Assembly: GCA_037975125.1 (NCBI GenBank)
Contig: CM075855.1
Span: forward strand, 83,846,778 to 83,910,777
Length of the DNA: 64,000 nucleotides
Source: Latrodectus hesperus
Lineage: Eukaryota > Arthropoda > Arachnida > Araneae > Theridiidae
Direction: 5' to 3'
The notes under the pieces were generated by a model. That model was not told where the DNA came from, searched no databases, and was given only the letters and a program-made list of their open reading frames with translations. The position numbers and the translations under genes are program-made. Below are positions 14,575 to 25,773 of the stretch, piece by piece (within the stretch, counting starts at the first letter, position 1; each line of letters begins with the position of its first letter).

Positions 14575-15310
14575 TAAATATAAACAACAAAAAAATCACA
14601 AAAATAAATATATGAATTGGCGTTCTGTCTTATGTGATTCTTAAAGATTTTTTTCTCTATTAAAAAAATGGGTAATAGAAGAATTTTAGGCGTTATATTT
14701 AAAATTTCTAAAAACTATGATCTTTTAGACACTACACACATATGACCATTTCTTATCTTCTATTTTCATTCTCTCTATCTAACAAACTCAAATACACGCA
14801 CAAAGATAGATAGATCCTTTATCATCTTAAAAAAAAGAAATTAACTTTTGTTGATAAAGAAATAATGTTTAGTAAAACTGCAATTAACGATATAAAAAAC
14901 ATTAAAATTGGCTTCTAAACTTTTCTGGTCTAAAGAAATTTATATTTCGAAGAAAGTAAAAAGGATAGTTTTTAAAGACATTCTAATGTTTTTGCAGTGT
15001 GTTTTCAGTTACTCAAGTTTAACAACTAAAGTTGCTAAATATTATTAATTACATCAGTTTTGAACTTTGGGCACAATTACAAGACAAGTTTGACCAATAG
15101 CTTAAATTCCATTATCCTTTTCAAATTTACACATGAATAATAAGACTCTAAGTCTAATAAAAATTTGACATTCATTAGTTTTATCAGTACAAAGAATTTC
15201 ATCCAGGCTTGATATCGAGTACAGTAATTGAACCATTTTATACAGCACAAGCTGTGATAAATGTTAAACATTTTCTTTCTCTTAAAGGAGTAATATGATT
15301 TTTTAATCAT
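14574..15310. other. AT-rich DNA, no gene seen
   Basis: No recognisable feature. The 77-codon minus frame at 15077-15310 shows no motif. Confidence 0.5.
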
Positions 15311-15676
15311 TAGAGTGCTGTGGTAACCTAGTGGTTAGGGCATCAATCTTCTATGCGAGGTTCGATTTCCAATGCCAGCAAATACCCACATTTGATATAC
15401 GTGCTCGTTAAATCCGTGTAAGCGAAAGTCAGATCGTTGAGCAGTTGTTATGGGCGCAATAGTCAGGAGAAACTTTCCTCCCCATTCAGACCAATGTCCA
15501 AATTGAGGGAGTGGATCCTCTGATGGTGACACCTATCGGAGAAGTATAGAAAAAAGTCATACTTCCACATTCATAGTGCTCTAGTTAAACGAAAGATCCA
15601 CCCTACTGACTTAAATTCGCATAACCAACAGCAAAGCGAGCTTGACTTGTCTAAATGTCATAAGTAACAAGAACAA
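15311..15676 (+). mobile_element. SINE family A, near full length, plus strand
   Basis: A tRNA-derived SINE. The head contains an A-box-like TAGTGGTTAGGGC (about 15331-15343) and a B-box-like GAGGTTCGATTTCC (about 15357-15370). These internal RNA polymerase III promoter elements are typical of tRNA-derived SINEs. The body shares blocks with the copies at 7101-7338, 15981-16367 and 43060-43350, and it ends ATGTCATAAGTAACAAGAACAA. The B box carries substitutions, so this is an old copy. It needs LINE-encoded enzymes to move and encodes no protein. Confidence 0.85.
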
Positions 15677-15980
15677 GCTGAATCTTAAAATTTATGTCAA
15701 ATATTTAGAGAAAAATGGCAAATTGAATTTAAAAAAAATCATATATTTAATTTTTATAAAAATAAATTACATATGAATACCATTTATAATGAAAATAACT
15801 AGCAAAATATAACAATGAAAAAGCGATCAACACTGAGATATCAAACTAACCATCACTTCCTTCAATAGCACCGCGCTCTTAAAGAACTTCAAATTTTATA
15901 TTGCTAAACGCCAAAAGTAACAAACAATGCGCAAATACTAGCTTTTTTTAATACTGTTATGATTTTGGAGAGAGATATTT
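15677..15980. other. Spacer between two oppositely oriented SINEs
   Basis: About 300 bp of AT-rich sequence with no feature of its own. It would be the loop if the flanking SINEs pair. Confidence 0.5.
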
Positions 15981-16367
15981 TGTTGTTGTTACTTATATGA
16001 ATCTTGGACAAGTCAAGCTTGTTATGCCTTGGCTATGCGAATTTAAGTCAATAAGTAAGCGTCTTTAATTTTAAGAAGAACACCACAAAGGTAAAAGTGC
16101 GTCTTTGCTCTTTAAATCCACCGATAGATGGCACCATAAGAGGATCTACTCACTCAACTTTGACAATGATCTAAAAGGTAATGAAATTTTCTCCAGACCA
16201 CTGTACCCATGGTAACTATCCTATGAATGGCCGCAGGACTTCCGATTTTACACATTTAACGGGCACGTATATCACGTGTACTCGGTAGGTCTTTGGCTGC
16301 ACTGGGAATCGAATCAGGCCCTTCCGGATGGAAGGCCGATGCCCTAACCACTACACTATCACGGCCC
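15981..16367 (-). mobile_element. SINE family A, full length, minus strand
   Basis: Complete copy of about 387 bp read on the minus strand. The head has A-box TAGTGGTTAGGGC and B-box GATTCGATTCCC (reverse complement seen at about 16306-16317 and 16338-16355), followed by the family body and a TTGTTGTTGTTAC tail as read on plus. It is flanked by a near-perfect target-site duplication, GAGAGATATTT at 15970-15980 and GAGAGATATGT at 16368-16378. This is the best reference copy for family A in the window. Confidence 0.9.
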
Positions 16368-16379
16368 GAGAGATATGTT

Positions 16380-16769
16380 TCTTATACTATAAAAAGCTAT
16401 TAATTATTAAAGTGTGGTCAGTAGATGAAAGAAATATCACAAGGCGAATCATTTTTTTTTGTAAATTGATTGAAATTTAATCAGTTGAGGTAGTGTATGA
16501 GATCAGATGCAGCCAAATTTTATCCTTCCAATCGTTATTAGTAATTTTTATTGTGTTTCCTGAGTTATTTAGAAATGTATATTTTCCTGTTTAAAAACTT
16601 TAAATTTTAATTTTCCAAAAATATCATTAAGAGCAAGAGTGACCTTAAATAAATTTTCTAAGTTAAAATCATTTTTTGATTCTCGAATATTATATTTAAT
16701 CTTAATGCATGTACTGTTATTGCAATTGCACAATGTGTCTTATTCAAAATATACTATAATACAATTTGC

Positions 16770-16774
<5 letters not shown>
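16380..16774. other. AT-rich DNA, no gene seen
   Basis: Nothing recognised. The 81-codon plus frame starting at 16639 runs into the TA array and has no motif. Confidence 0.5.

Positions 16775-16860
<86 letters not shown>
16775..16860. repeat. (TA)n microsatellite abutting the Penelope-like element
   Basis: Perfect TA array of about 85 bp. Its right edge is the outer end of the left inverted-repeat arm of the retroelement relic. Confidence 0.97.
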
Positions 16861-16863
<3 letters not shown>

Positions 16864-17094
16864 ATAAAACATGAAGAATATTGAAACCAGAAATATAAAA
16901 TTCGAGAAATACTAAAATATATGATGCAAAATACAAGAAGAAGGCATAGGGACCACGTCTTCATTAGGAGGGAGATGGCCAGCTATGCAAAATGAACGCT
17001 CTTTTCTGACATGCTCGGAGGAGAATTGTCTAAATATCTTGGAGCAATTCCCCCGAAGAGTGTTCGTATTAAAAGAACTTAGTTAAAAAAATTA
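16861..17094 (-). repeat. Left inverted arm of the Penelope-like element
   Basis: Inverted copy of 17804-18040. It begins directly at the end of a TA array. Differences from the other arm include AATTGCTCCAAGATATTT against AATTGCTGGAAGATATTT and a few indels, so the arms have diverged since they formed. Confidence 0.88.
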
Positions 17095-17172
17095 CAATAA
17101 ATATGTAAGCATAAAAGATAAATATATATACAGAAAAGTAAAAATACTAACAATAAATATTAGCAACTATAA

Positions 17173-17700
17173 ATTAGAGTTTCCTTATTTACAGTCATTC
17201 CTAAATTTCACAAAATTCCTATGAAGTTTAGATTTATCACCTGTGGTACTAAATCATACATGAATAAATCTGGAATCATTTTTGCTAAATTTCTTAATAT
17301 TATATTAGACAATATTGGTAAATCAGAAGCCACTTGGATCATTAATAATAATAAACCTATTTTGGATTTTTTATCAAAAAATTATATTTATTGTGTTAAT
17401 TCTTTTGACTTTAAAGACCTTTTTACTAGTATTCCCATTGATAAATTAAACGATGTACTACACCTTTATTATCAGGACTATGGAAACTTATTAAATTTTA
17501 ATTTTGAATACTGGAATAATTTAGTTAAAATGTGTATTTATAATAATTTTATATTTAACGGTGAAAATATTTTTATTCAAAATTGTGGAATTCCACAGGG
17601 ATCCAACTTTTCTAGCACACTAGCAAATTAATTTTTACATTATTTTGAAAAAAACTTCTTTTATCAATATCCTTTTGCTTTTCGATATTTCCTTTTGCTT
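17173..17700 (+). pseudogene. Penelope-like reverse transcriptase fragment, lacking the YxDD box
   Basis: The frame opens after a TAA at 17170 and reads through VIPKFHKIPMKFRFIT (PKxHK box of Penelope-type RT), then NSFDFKDLFTSIP (RT motif A with its aspartate), an FNGENIFIQNCGIPQGSNFS block (motif B region) and STLAN. A TAA at 17629-17631 replaces the expected leucine. The same frame continues FLHYFEKNF and reaches PFAFRY, where the catalytic Y-x-D-D should follow. Instead a 20-bp-period duplication of CCTTTTGCTTTTCGA (17671-17685 and 17691-17705) breaks the frame and no DD follows. The N-terminal RT region and any GIY-YIG endonuclease are absent. This is a dead copy. Confidence 0.82.
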
Positions 17701-17803
17701 TTCGACAGTGTTTATTTTTTCTACTGTACTTATGTTTCATCTATTGTGAGCACATTTTTACTTTTCTGCATATACATTTATCTTTTCTGCCTATATATTT
17801 ATT

Positions 17804-18040
17804 CTAATTTTTTTAAACTAAGTTCTTTTAATACGAACACTCTTCGGGGGAATTGCTGGAAGATATTTAGACATTTGTCCTCCGAGCATGTCAGAAAAGA
17901 GTAATCATTTTGCATAGCTGGCCATCTCCCTCCTGGTGAAGACGTGGTCCCTATGCCTTCTTCTTGTCTTTTGCATTATATAATTCAGTAATTCTCCAAT
18001 TTTATATTTCTGGTTTCAATATTCTTCATGTTTTATCTTA
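17804..18040 (+). repeat. Right inverted arm of the Penelope-like element
   Basis: Reverse complement of 16861-17094 with scattered substitutions. It lies downstream of the RT relic and so probably holds the element's 3' untranslated/terminal repeat in sense orientation. Confidence 0.88.
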
Positions 18041-18270
18041 TTTATATAGGCAAATCTTTCTTTAGCTGCTTCTGCGCTGGCTAGTTCCTATAATGTGTGT
18101 ATTGAAGTTCCTATTTTATTACATTATATTTATATAAAATTTTTTGTATTATATATATATATACATATATATATAATCCTGCTATATAACTATTCTTCAT
18201 ACTGCCATAGTGACAATATATGTTATATATTATACCATAGTTAAATATTTGAAAAAAATATAAATAATCG

Positions 18271-18480
18271 TATATACTCCACATAATTTATATAGCTTTA
18301 CGAATCAATAAATATATCTTTAACCAGTTAAGATATCTCTTATTCTTCTCTTATTAAGTCTCTTATATCTCTTAAGAGATATCTCTTATTCAACCAGTTA
18401 AGATATGTATATACTCCACATAATTTATATAGCTTTACAAATCAATAAATATATCTGTAACCAGTTAAGATATCTCTTGG
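18271..18480 (+). repeat. 137-bp-period duplication with an 18-bp palindrome
   Basis: TATATACTCCACATAATTTA and the following ~75 bp (to GTTAAGATATCTCTT) occur at 18271-18347 and again at 18408-18480. Between them lies the perfect palindrome ATATCTCTTAAGAGATAT (18365-18382) among repeated TCTCTTATT motifs. A local duplication with slippage is the simplest reading. Confidence 0.88.
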
Positions 18481-21400
18481 ATTCACAGTGCATTTCTATA
18501 TCAAAATTTGCTTAAAGAGTGCATTTTTGGGTTAGATTGTTTTACATAAAAATATAAACTATGTAACCTAAATATATTCATAATTATAAGTACATAAATG
18601 TAAAATAATCACATGATTTTCCAAAAACAATTTATTTATAGCGATACCTAAACTAAAAAATGGAAGCTTTAAATTTTTTATATCTTCCTTTCTGTACAAA
18701 AAATATTTAATGGCTTGTTACATTATTCAGCAACAGAACTCGCAATGAAGGTAAGAGTCACAGTGAAATAATTTTCCAGAATCATTAACGTCTCCGTGGT
18801 TTTAATTTTAAGCATCTGTGTGTGTGTCGATGTTTGCGTTTGTGTGTGTGCGTGATTGAAATTAAAAATATATCTAAATTCAAAATTTTTGAAAAATATG
18901 TAGCGTATTTAAAGGGTTTGTCATACTAATGTAGAAGCACACGAATCAAAATTCGTGATCAACTTCTCATGGTCATCGAATAATAAGCATAACTAACTAA
19001 ATTTATGATTCAATTCGATTCTGCCCTCAAAATGTGTTTTTTCTGATAAAGAAAGAAGTTTTGAATTAGTGATGAGAAATAAAAAATATTTATGGAATGT
19101 AAGCTGAATTGCAATGCTAAAAACGTATGTTTATACTTAATGTAATAGGAATAGATTGTATGATAAACATTCTCTTTTCATTTATAATGCGCCAGGACGT
19201 GGTTTAATATTTTGGTGAACATTTGCATAACTATGTAGAAAAGAAGTTATTTATCAGTAAGTAGTTTATTCATAATAGCAAAATGGGACTGTTGTACAGA
19301 AAAATAATTAATATCTCATTTAAAAAACACATTATTATTCAAAATGTGCTTTTAATCTGAAAAATTCAAGAGGATCTTGACTAAGGATTTTTTATGGATT
19401 AGACTGAGGTATTTGATTTGCTTAGGAAATTAAATGAAAAAGAATTCTTTTTTTGTAAAAATAGTTCTACCATTTTTAAGGAGGTTCATTCTAGACTTCG
19501 ACTTCAAGAATACATTTTCAAGTTCATGTAAATTGACGAAGATATTCAAAATACTAAGTTGAAATTACTCGAACTAATCACTGTGCTCTCGTTATATGCA
19601 AAAAATCTCATATTAATATTTAACTCATTGAAATGAGGTGCACAAATATATTCTTACAGAATGGTCTTTCAAAAAAATCAGTACTCAAAAGCACGTCCGT
19701 AATCTTAACGTGTATTTTATCACTCATTTGGTGACAACTGTATCACCAACTGCTAGTCACATTTTCCTAATGATGTATGCTTAAATGTGTGCAGTCAGAA
19801 TAATTTAACAGTATTTGGGTGATCTATACCTTAGGGTGACTCTCAGTTCCTTTCCAATTTGGCGCCATATTGTTAGCGATGTTGATTTATTTTCTGGTTG
19901 GTCTATTGTATTTTCAGCCTCATCTTGTTACTTCAAATATGCATAAAAACCATCTTGATGAAAAACACAATCGCAAATTTCTGCCAAGGGGTATCCTAAA
20001 GTATATTTTTCCTCAGTACTGCTGATAAACGCTTTAATTGAATTTCCCACTGAAAATATTAAATTCCTGACCGTCAATTATCACGAGAAAAAGTCGCGAC
20101 ATGTTTTCCAGGCAAAAGATGTTTCTAGCATAGAAATTAGTTAAATATCACTTCTATATAAAATTCATTAATTTTAAATTTATAGAAATTTTCACTCTAT
20201 TTTTAGCATTAATTCAAATATTTAGCGCTACCTAAAATTTTCGTAAACATATTTGTTAATTAAAAATGACCCTTTGCAAGTTCTAAGTAGTGATAACTCA
20301 CTTGTTAGAACAAACTCAAGAATCTATGTTTAGTAAACCTCTTAGCGAAAAATAATTGTGTAAGAATTATAGGGCTGAGAAACTTTTCTGATAGAATTAG
20401 GGTTATCTAAATTTTAATTAAAGTTTAAAGATGATTAAAGTTAAATTTTAGAAGAGATGAAATTCGTATTAAGGAAACATGATTCTTTGTGAAATCGGTT
20501 ACTGTCACGTTCGCTTAAATCCAAGGTAACTATTAAGTTTATAGATGAATTAAAATACTTTATTTATATTTATTGTGGAGTATAAAATATTTTGAACAAC
20601 TTATGACGAATTATTTTTATTAATTTTTTCTCATTCAAATTTATGCATTTGCAGTGTATTATCTTATTTATAAATAGATCCTCCAATATTCTGTTATTTA
20701 TTAAAAAAAATTTCTAAAAGTTGAAAAATAATTTGTTGATTTTGTGTTCTTACGTTGAAGCGTATTATAAATATAATCTTTTGTTTCCAAATTGATATTC
20801 ATGATATAAAATAAATTGTTTTAAAATAAGCTGCCAAAACTAATGCATTTATTTTAAATAAAATATTTTCAAATCGCTTTTTGTTTTTCTAAAAATTTCA
20901 TTAATAATTTAATTTTAAAGGATATACGAAAGCGCTCTTGATAATTAGTTATATTTTTATTCGTGAATTGCTTTAAAGACAGTCACACGTCTTTCGCTTA
21001 AAAAATTCAGGTATTTATAGCAAACAGATTTTTGTTCTGCATCAGCTATTATTTCAATATTGGACAGGATTTTTGAGTATTAATTACATGATATTAAATA
21101 TTTGAAGTCAAATAAAAAACTAAAGCATTAAATTTCATGTTGCAATAACTAAACTGCTTGTAGATTAATTTTTATTTTTCATTTAGGATGTTTCAGTATA
21201 TGCTTATAGTTCTCAAACAAGTTTTCAAATAGACTCTTTGTCATATAATTTGCTTTATGAAAAAATAACTACACAAATTAACATAATATATTTAGTTTAG
21301 ACAAGATTTTCAATTGTCAGGTGATTGTTTTTTGTTAATATGTAACTAAGCAAAAAATACAAAAGTTTTCAATTTATTTTCGGTGGGACTTTTTCATAAA

Positions 21401-22808
21401 CATTGTGCCACATTCTGAGATTTTTCGATGTTTCTTCTCTGTGAGAGATACGTAATAATCATACATCATGTGTACAAGGAATAAAACAACCAAAAATATC
21501 AAAATCCCATACAAAGATATGGTATTCAAAAAACAAAAAAGAAAGCTAATATCAGTCTGCTATTATTTAACAGATTTTGGATCTAAATCTTGGAATCAAA
21601 TGATTATTTATAAAACAGTAGAAATCTATCATTTAACACGAGCCAAAAAGATCTTATCTTTGTCCTCATTGTGGTCCACTTGATGGATCACTTTTTGTTT
21701 GTAAAGTTCCTTTTTCTGTTCAGTTAATGCCATTTTAAAGATGACGCATATTGCCATAATTCCTTTTGCATGCACATGTGTGGTAAATAAGAAATCAGAG
21801 CCTTCTGAATTCCCCCTTTGCCACATACGTTTACCTGCCACATTTAATTAAAAACATTCTGGTAGGCAATAGTTGGTATATTCAAATCAACATACCTTAC
21901 AACCTTAAATAAAGGGCTTAGCAGCTTTCAATCGTTAGTTTACACAATATTTGATGTCAGAGTATTCCAATGATACCATATGAATCAGTATTACATAAAA
22001 TGATTTATTAAATCAATTTTAACGGTAGAAAATTTTAAAACCACTTTTTATTGGATTTCCTGTGGTATATTTAAAAACTAAACGAAACTCAATTTATTTC
22101 TGGTTCATTTCAAGCACGTGACAAAGGAATACTGGATTGTTAATGATATTTTTAATACTTAAAGTACAAAAAATTAATTTGTTACACTTAAAATCATTCC
22201 AAATTTATATCTGCTATGTACACATAAAAGTGAAATTTTTTACAATGTCGCCTCGAATCATTTATGGAACTTTATAGTGGAGCACATTATGACTAAAGAA
22301 ACTCATCATACCAAAATTGGTAAATAAAAAGAGCAGCATTATATGTTAGATGCTAGGAAACATATATTGAGAATAAATTCTATGCCACAAAATTAAATTA
22401 TGTATGAATAGGATTTTTCTAAATGTGTCAGAGAGAAGTTTGAAATGATATAGAATTTTTTTTTAAAAAAAAGACGAATTGAAGAATGAAAATGATTTTT
22501 AAATAAAACAGCTGATGCAAATAAAATTGACTAAATTTCATATGAAATAAAGTTTGTAAATTTAAGAAAATTCGTAACTTTTGTGTGTATAAATGTAAAA
22601 GATAACTCTATTTTATTTATTGACTGATTTAGTTTATTTACATTATACTTTTGATCAAAATTCTAAATATTTTTTATTTAGCTTTAATGGAAAAGTATCA
22701 CATTCTTTTTTATTTCAAAAATGATATGTAAAGTATGGTATAAAAATTAAACAGAAAATATCGTGTGACAGCGACACCATTCGCAACTTAACTTCATCAT
22801 GCTATATA
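18481..22808. other. AT-rich DNA, no recognised gene
   Basis: No exon or element edge identified. A more base-balanced stretch at 19680-20110 (with TTTGGCGCCATATTG near 19858) and a minus-strand 70-codon frame at 21629-21841 were inspected. The latter has a plausible residue mix but no motif I know and no convincing splice sites. Confidence 0.42.
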
Positions 22809-23435
22809 TACAGGATGTCCCAAAACGACCACATAAACTCTACACAGCTAGATACCTCGTTGAAAATACATAAAAACTGCCTAATGAAGCGTTCCTGTAA
22901 GATCCCTAGTTTACAAGAAAAATACATAAAACAAAGTATGACGTCACTTCCGTCGCAAGAAAAAATCATTTTATTGGACACATCAACATCAGTATTTGCA
23001 TAGCTTTCCAGACGATAATGTTTAAAACGTTCTCGGCGCATATCGCATCATTAATGCACGCGCCATGAAATGACGTTAAGCCGCTGGTGAACTGGTATTT
23101 AAAAGACTGCTTCTTGCAGCTACCAGTAGTCTTCGTATGGTGGCCATGTATTGCGTTTGTGACTACTGCGACTTGTACTTGATGTACTGCCGATGTAATG
23201 GAAATACCTTACGAACTGCTAGGGAGTATGCCCGTCGATATCCGCTGCATATATTGCTGTTGATATGTTCAATAAAGTGTTTTTCTTGCACCGGCTGTGA
23301 CGTCATACTTTATTTTTCGAATTTTTTCGTAAACTATGGATCGTATAGGAACTCTTCTTTGGGCAGTTTTTATGTACTTCCAACGAATAATCTAGGCAGT
23401 GCAGAGTTTAAGCGGTCGTTTTGGGACACCCTGTA
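22809..23435 (+). mobile_element. Non-autonomous DUF4817-type Tc1/mariner-superfamily element with long TIRs
   Basis: About 627 bp bounded by TA dinucleotides and inverted ends (TACAGGATGTCCCAAAACG left; its complement with GGGACACCCTGTA right). The inverted arms are about 185 bp and imperfect (about four in five positions by eye). The centre has a short 5' leader, TATTTAAAAGACTG, and then the N-terminal part of a transposase (23137-23275). The catalytic domain is absent. So this is a deletion derivative that could only move with enzyme from a related autonomous copy. Confidence 0.8.
23137..23275 (+). pseudogene. N-terminal fragment of a DUF4817 (helix-turn-helix) transposase
   Basis: After ATGGTGGCCATG the frame reads a segment containing CNGNTLRTAREYARRYP. 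The R-x-Y-x-x-R-Y/F-P signature is typical of the first helix-turn-helix of DUF4817 transposase-like proteins common in arthropod genomes. It then runs into the right terminal repeat, which supplies the rest of a 108-codon frame (to 23463) by accident. Nothing after this helix remains, so no catalytic activity is possible. Confidence 0.62.
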
Positions 23436-23787
23436 TATGGTAGAATTTGAATTATTGAAATAAATTAGGATTGAACCCTATTCGGATAATCAAAATTTCA
23501 GGTCATTTAATTTTTTTTTTGAAAAAAAGGACCAATTTAATTTATTAGAAAGAAAGAGAAGAAAATTAATAGGGAATGGAAAACACTACATATTTTTAAG
23601 AAAATTATTCTAAAATTTATTAAATGAAATGGTGGCAATTTTATTTGTTAAAGTAATTTACAAATGTGTACAGTAGGTAAATACAGTAGGACTTCGTAAA
23701 TTACCTTAACATGCACATGTAGTTTCCAAATGCTTACATACATGTATGCATTAGTACAGCTTATACGTGCAGTACTGTGAATGGAAA
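23436..23787. other. AT-rich DNA, no gene seen
   Basis: Short AT-rich spacer between the DUF4817-type element and the coding relic. A TACAGTAGGT-like motif recurs at about 23669-23690. Confidence 0.5.
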
Positions 23788-24078
23788 TCATTGCTTACTG
23801 AATTTATCAGTTACAGTAAGCTGTTTGATCACTTTCATACGTGTTCGGCTAGCTAAATCACGCATCCGCTTGACAGTGACAAGTTGCAGGCTGTCACACG
23901 AAGGCAATTTGCTTTACTGCAATGCAGTTTCAAGGTTGGTAAATACTTTGCAAGCTACTTCAATTTGTCTTGTTCCTGCTTCAACTTCTACGATAAGGTA
24001 ATGTTCTTTGACACTTTCAATAAGTTCATTATCTTTTACAATTTGAAATCTACTGTCTAATACCTTCAGCTTTAACTT
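23788..24078 (-). pseudogene. Unrecognised coding relic or exon
   Basis: On the minus strand a frame follows GGATGCTCAG (acceptor-like, ending at 24079) and runs about 54 codons (contains LDSRFQIVKDNELIESVKE and EVEAGTRQIEVACKVFTNLE) to a TAA. It then stays open for another 41 codons (contains TVKRMRDLASRTRMKVIKQL) to TGA at 23788-23790. A GCA|GTAAAG donor-like site at 23916-23918 lies just before the TAA, so the first part could instead be a 161-bp exon. The charged, helical residue mix is coding-like. I do not recognise the family. It ends 41 bp from the Tc1 insertion. Confidence 0.3.
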
Positions 24079-24119
24079 CTGAGCATCCAAAAATATTTAA
24101 AAGAATGTTTCCGAAACTA

Positions 24120-25525
24120 CACTACTGGCCATTAAAATTGCTACTCCAAGAAGGTATGCAAACAACAAAACGATATTTATTGGACACATACATTATAGTG
24201 GAAAGAACAAGTGATTAGATTTACAGGAAATTAGGATGTATAGATCTTGAGAAATCAGTACCCAGAGCAGCCACCTCTGGCTGTAATAACAGCATTTATC
24301 CGCCTAGGCATGGAGTCATACAGAGATTGTATGCCATGTACGGGAATCTCAGTCCATGCAGCTTCAACATTATGTCACAGTTCATCGACAGTAGTGGATG
24401 ATGAGTGATGGCGTGCCAATCGCTCGGCAACCATTGACCACACGTTCTCAATTGATGACAAATCAGGAGAACGTGCTGGCCAGGGTAACAGTCGAATCTG
24501 TTCTGCATCAAGGAAGTTCAGAACAGTACGGGCAACATGCGTTCGTACATTATCCTGTTGAAACAAAGCATTAGGGAGGCCTCGAAGATAGGGCAGAGCC
24601 ACGAGCCTTAACACATCGGAAATGTAACGGTTGCTGTTCAAAGTGCCGGTAATGCGAACAAGAGGTGATCGAGACGTATATCCAATGGCACCCCATACCA
24701 TCACCCCAGCAGATGGGCCAGTATGGCGATGTCCAATGCAATCTGGCAATGCACATTCTCCACGATGCCTCCAAACACGGATGCGGCCATCATGGTCCTG
24801 TATACAGAACCGAGATTCATCTGTAAAGATGACGTGATGCCATTCCCGCATCCAGGTTCGTCGCTGATCACAACATTGAAGGCGCTCCTGTCTGTGACGC
24901 AGCGTCAATGGTAGCCGAAGCCATGGTCGCCGTGCAGACAATCCATGCTGCTGCAAACGTCGTCGAACTATTCGAGCAGAAACTTGTTGCCTTGCAAATG
25001 ACTCCATTTCTCGACTCAAGGTTTCATGACGTGGCTGTACGATCCCTTGTGACCATGCGGATAAGATGTCTGTCTTCTCTGCTGTTAGTGATGGGGGTCG
25101 CTGAGATCCTGCATGACGTTCTGTATGATTGTCCTGAACCCATCGATTCCATATTCTGCTAACAGTTATGGGGTCTCGACCGACGCGAGCAGCAATATTG
25201 CTGTACGATAAACCGCAATCCCGGTAGGATATAATCCTTCCGCGATCAAAGTCAGACACGTGCTGATAGGCATTTCTTCTTCTTACACGAGGCATTACAA
25301 CAACTTTTTTTGCCGAAAACAACGTTGAAACAGAAATTGAGTATGAGAAAACTGCTGTCAAATCTCAGGTTTTTTTACACATAGATGTCGCTACTGTCGC
25401 CTGCTTTGTATGAATGCGCTGAAAATCTAATCATTTGCATATCACAGCAAGTTCTACCTGTCATGCAAATTTCACGTGTGTGGTGTGCCGCTTTCCTGGT
25501 GTAGCAATTTTAATGGCCAGTAGTA
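24120..25525 (-). mobile_element. Tc1-family (DD34E) DNA transposon, nearly complete
   Basis: About 1.4 kb, flanked by TA at 24118-24119 and 25526-25527. The terminal inverted repeats share ACTGGCCATTAAAATTGC and continue, less perfectly, for about 40 bp. Size and structure are typical for Tc1. The right end abuts a short TA array, a preferred landing site for a TA-targeting transposase. The only clear lesion is one nonsense codon in the transposase. Confidence 0.93.
24255..25295 (-). pseudogene. Tc1 transposase with one premature stop
   Basis: The start is taken as the ATG at 25293-25295 (MPRVRRRN), the usual Tc1 start. An in-frame ATG at 25361 would add 22 residues that overlap the terminal region. 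Counting from the long frame: paired-like helix-turn-helix at about residues 36-75 (FDRGRIISYRDCGLSYSNIA; GRDPITVSRIWNRW), a GSQRPP linker in place of GRPR, then the DDE domain with FTDESRF (D181), FQQDNVRTH (D270) and SSIENVW (E305). The 34 residues between D270 and E305 make it DD34E. TGA at 24375-24377 sits where the family has tryptophan. The frame then continues open for 39 more codons to TGA at 24255-24257. The catalytic residues are present, but the C terminus is cut off. Confidence 0.9.
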
Positions 25526-25773
25526 TATATATATATAGCTTAAAATGTTTTATACTGGGAGTAATGTATACAAACAATAATTAATTTCCGCTAATTTCTA
25601 ATTAAATTCCATTTGCTCATTAATATTTGGTTAAACCTTCTACTCAATATGTATTCCCTTTCTGATGTATGAATATTCTCGTGTAAAAGCATTTTTAATA
25701 TCTAAAAATCTTTACGGTATTCTGCTGATGATTCAACGAGAGAACGAATAAAGAAAAATTATATATATATGTA

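Larger units (their letters stand above)
16861..18040 (+). mobile_element. Penelope-like retroelement relic with inverted terminal arms
   Basis: An RT relic (17173-17700) sits between two arms that are reverse complements of each other: 16861-17094 and 17804-18040, about 235 bp each. Matching landmarks are AAGATAAAACATGAAGAATA outside, a GGAGGGAGATGGCCAGCTATG block in the middle and AAAAGAACTTAGTT inside, with small indels between arms. Penelope-like elements are known for terminal repeats in direct or inverted order, often with partial tandem or inverted extra copies, so the layout fits. I looked for a hammerhead-ribozyme core in the arms and did not find an intact one. Confidence 0.7.

Noticed and set aside
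16861..18040. Hammerhead ribozyme in the Penelope-like arms
   Set aside because: Searched both strands for a CTGANGA plus GAAA core at suitable spacing and found none intact.
21629..21841. 70-codon minus frame (contains HVHAKGIMAICVIFKMALTE)
   Set aside because: Residue mix is plausible, but I know no matching family and found no splice sites or neighbours that support it.
24571..25162. Several 62-84-codon frames on both strands
   Set aside because: Shadows of the Tc1 transposase gene, which is richer in G+C and so has few stops in other frames.
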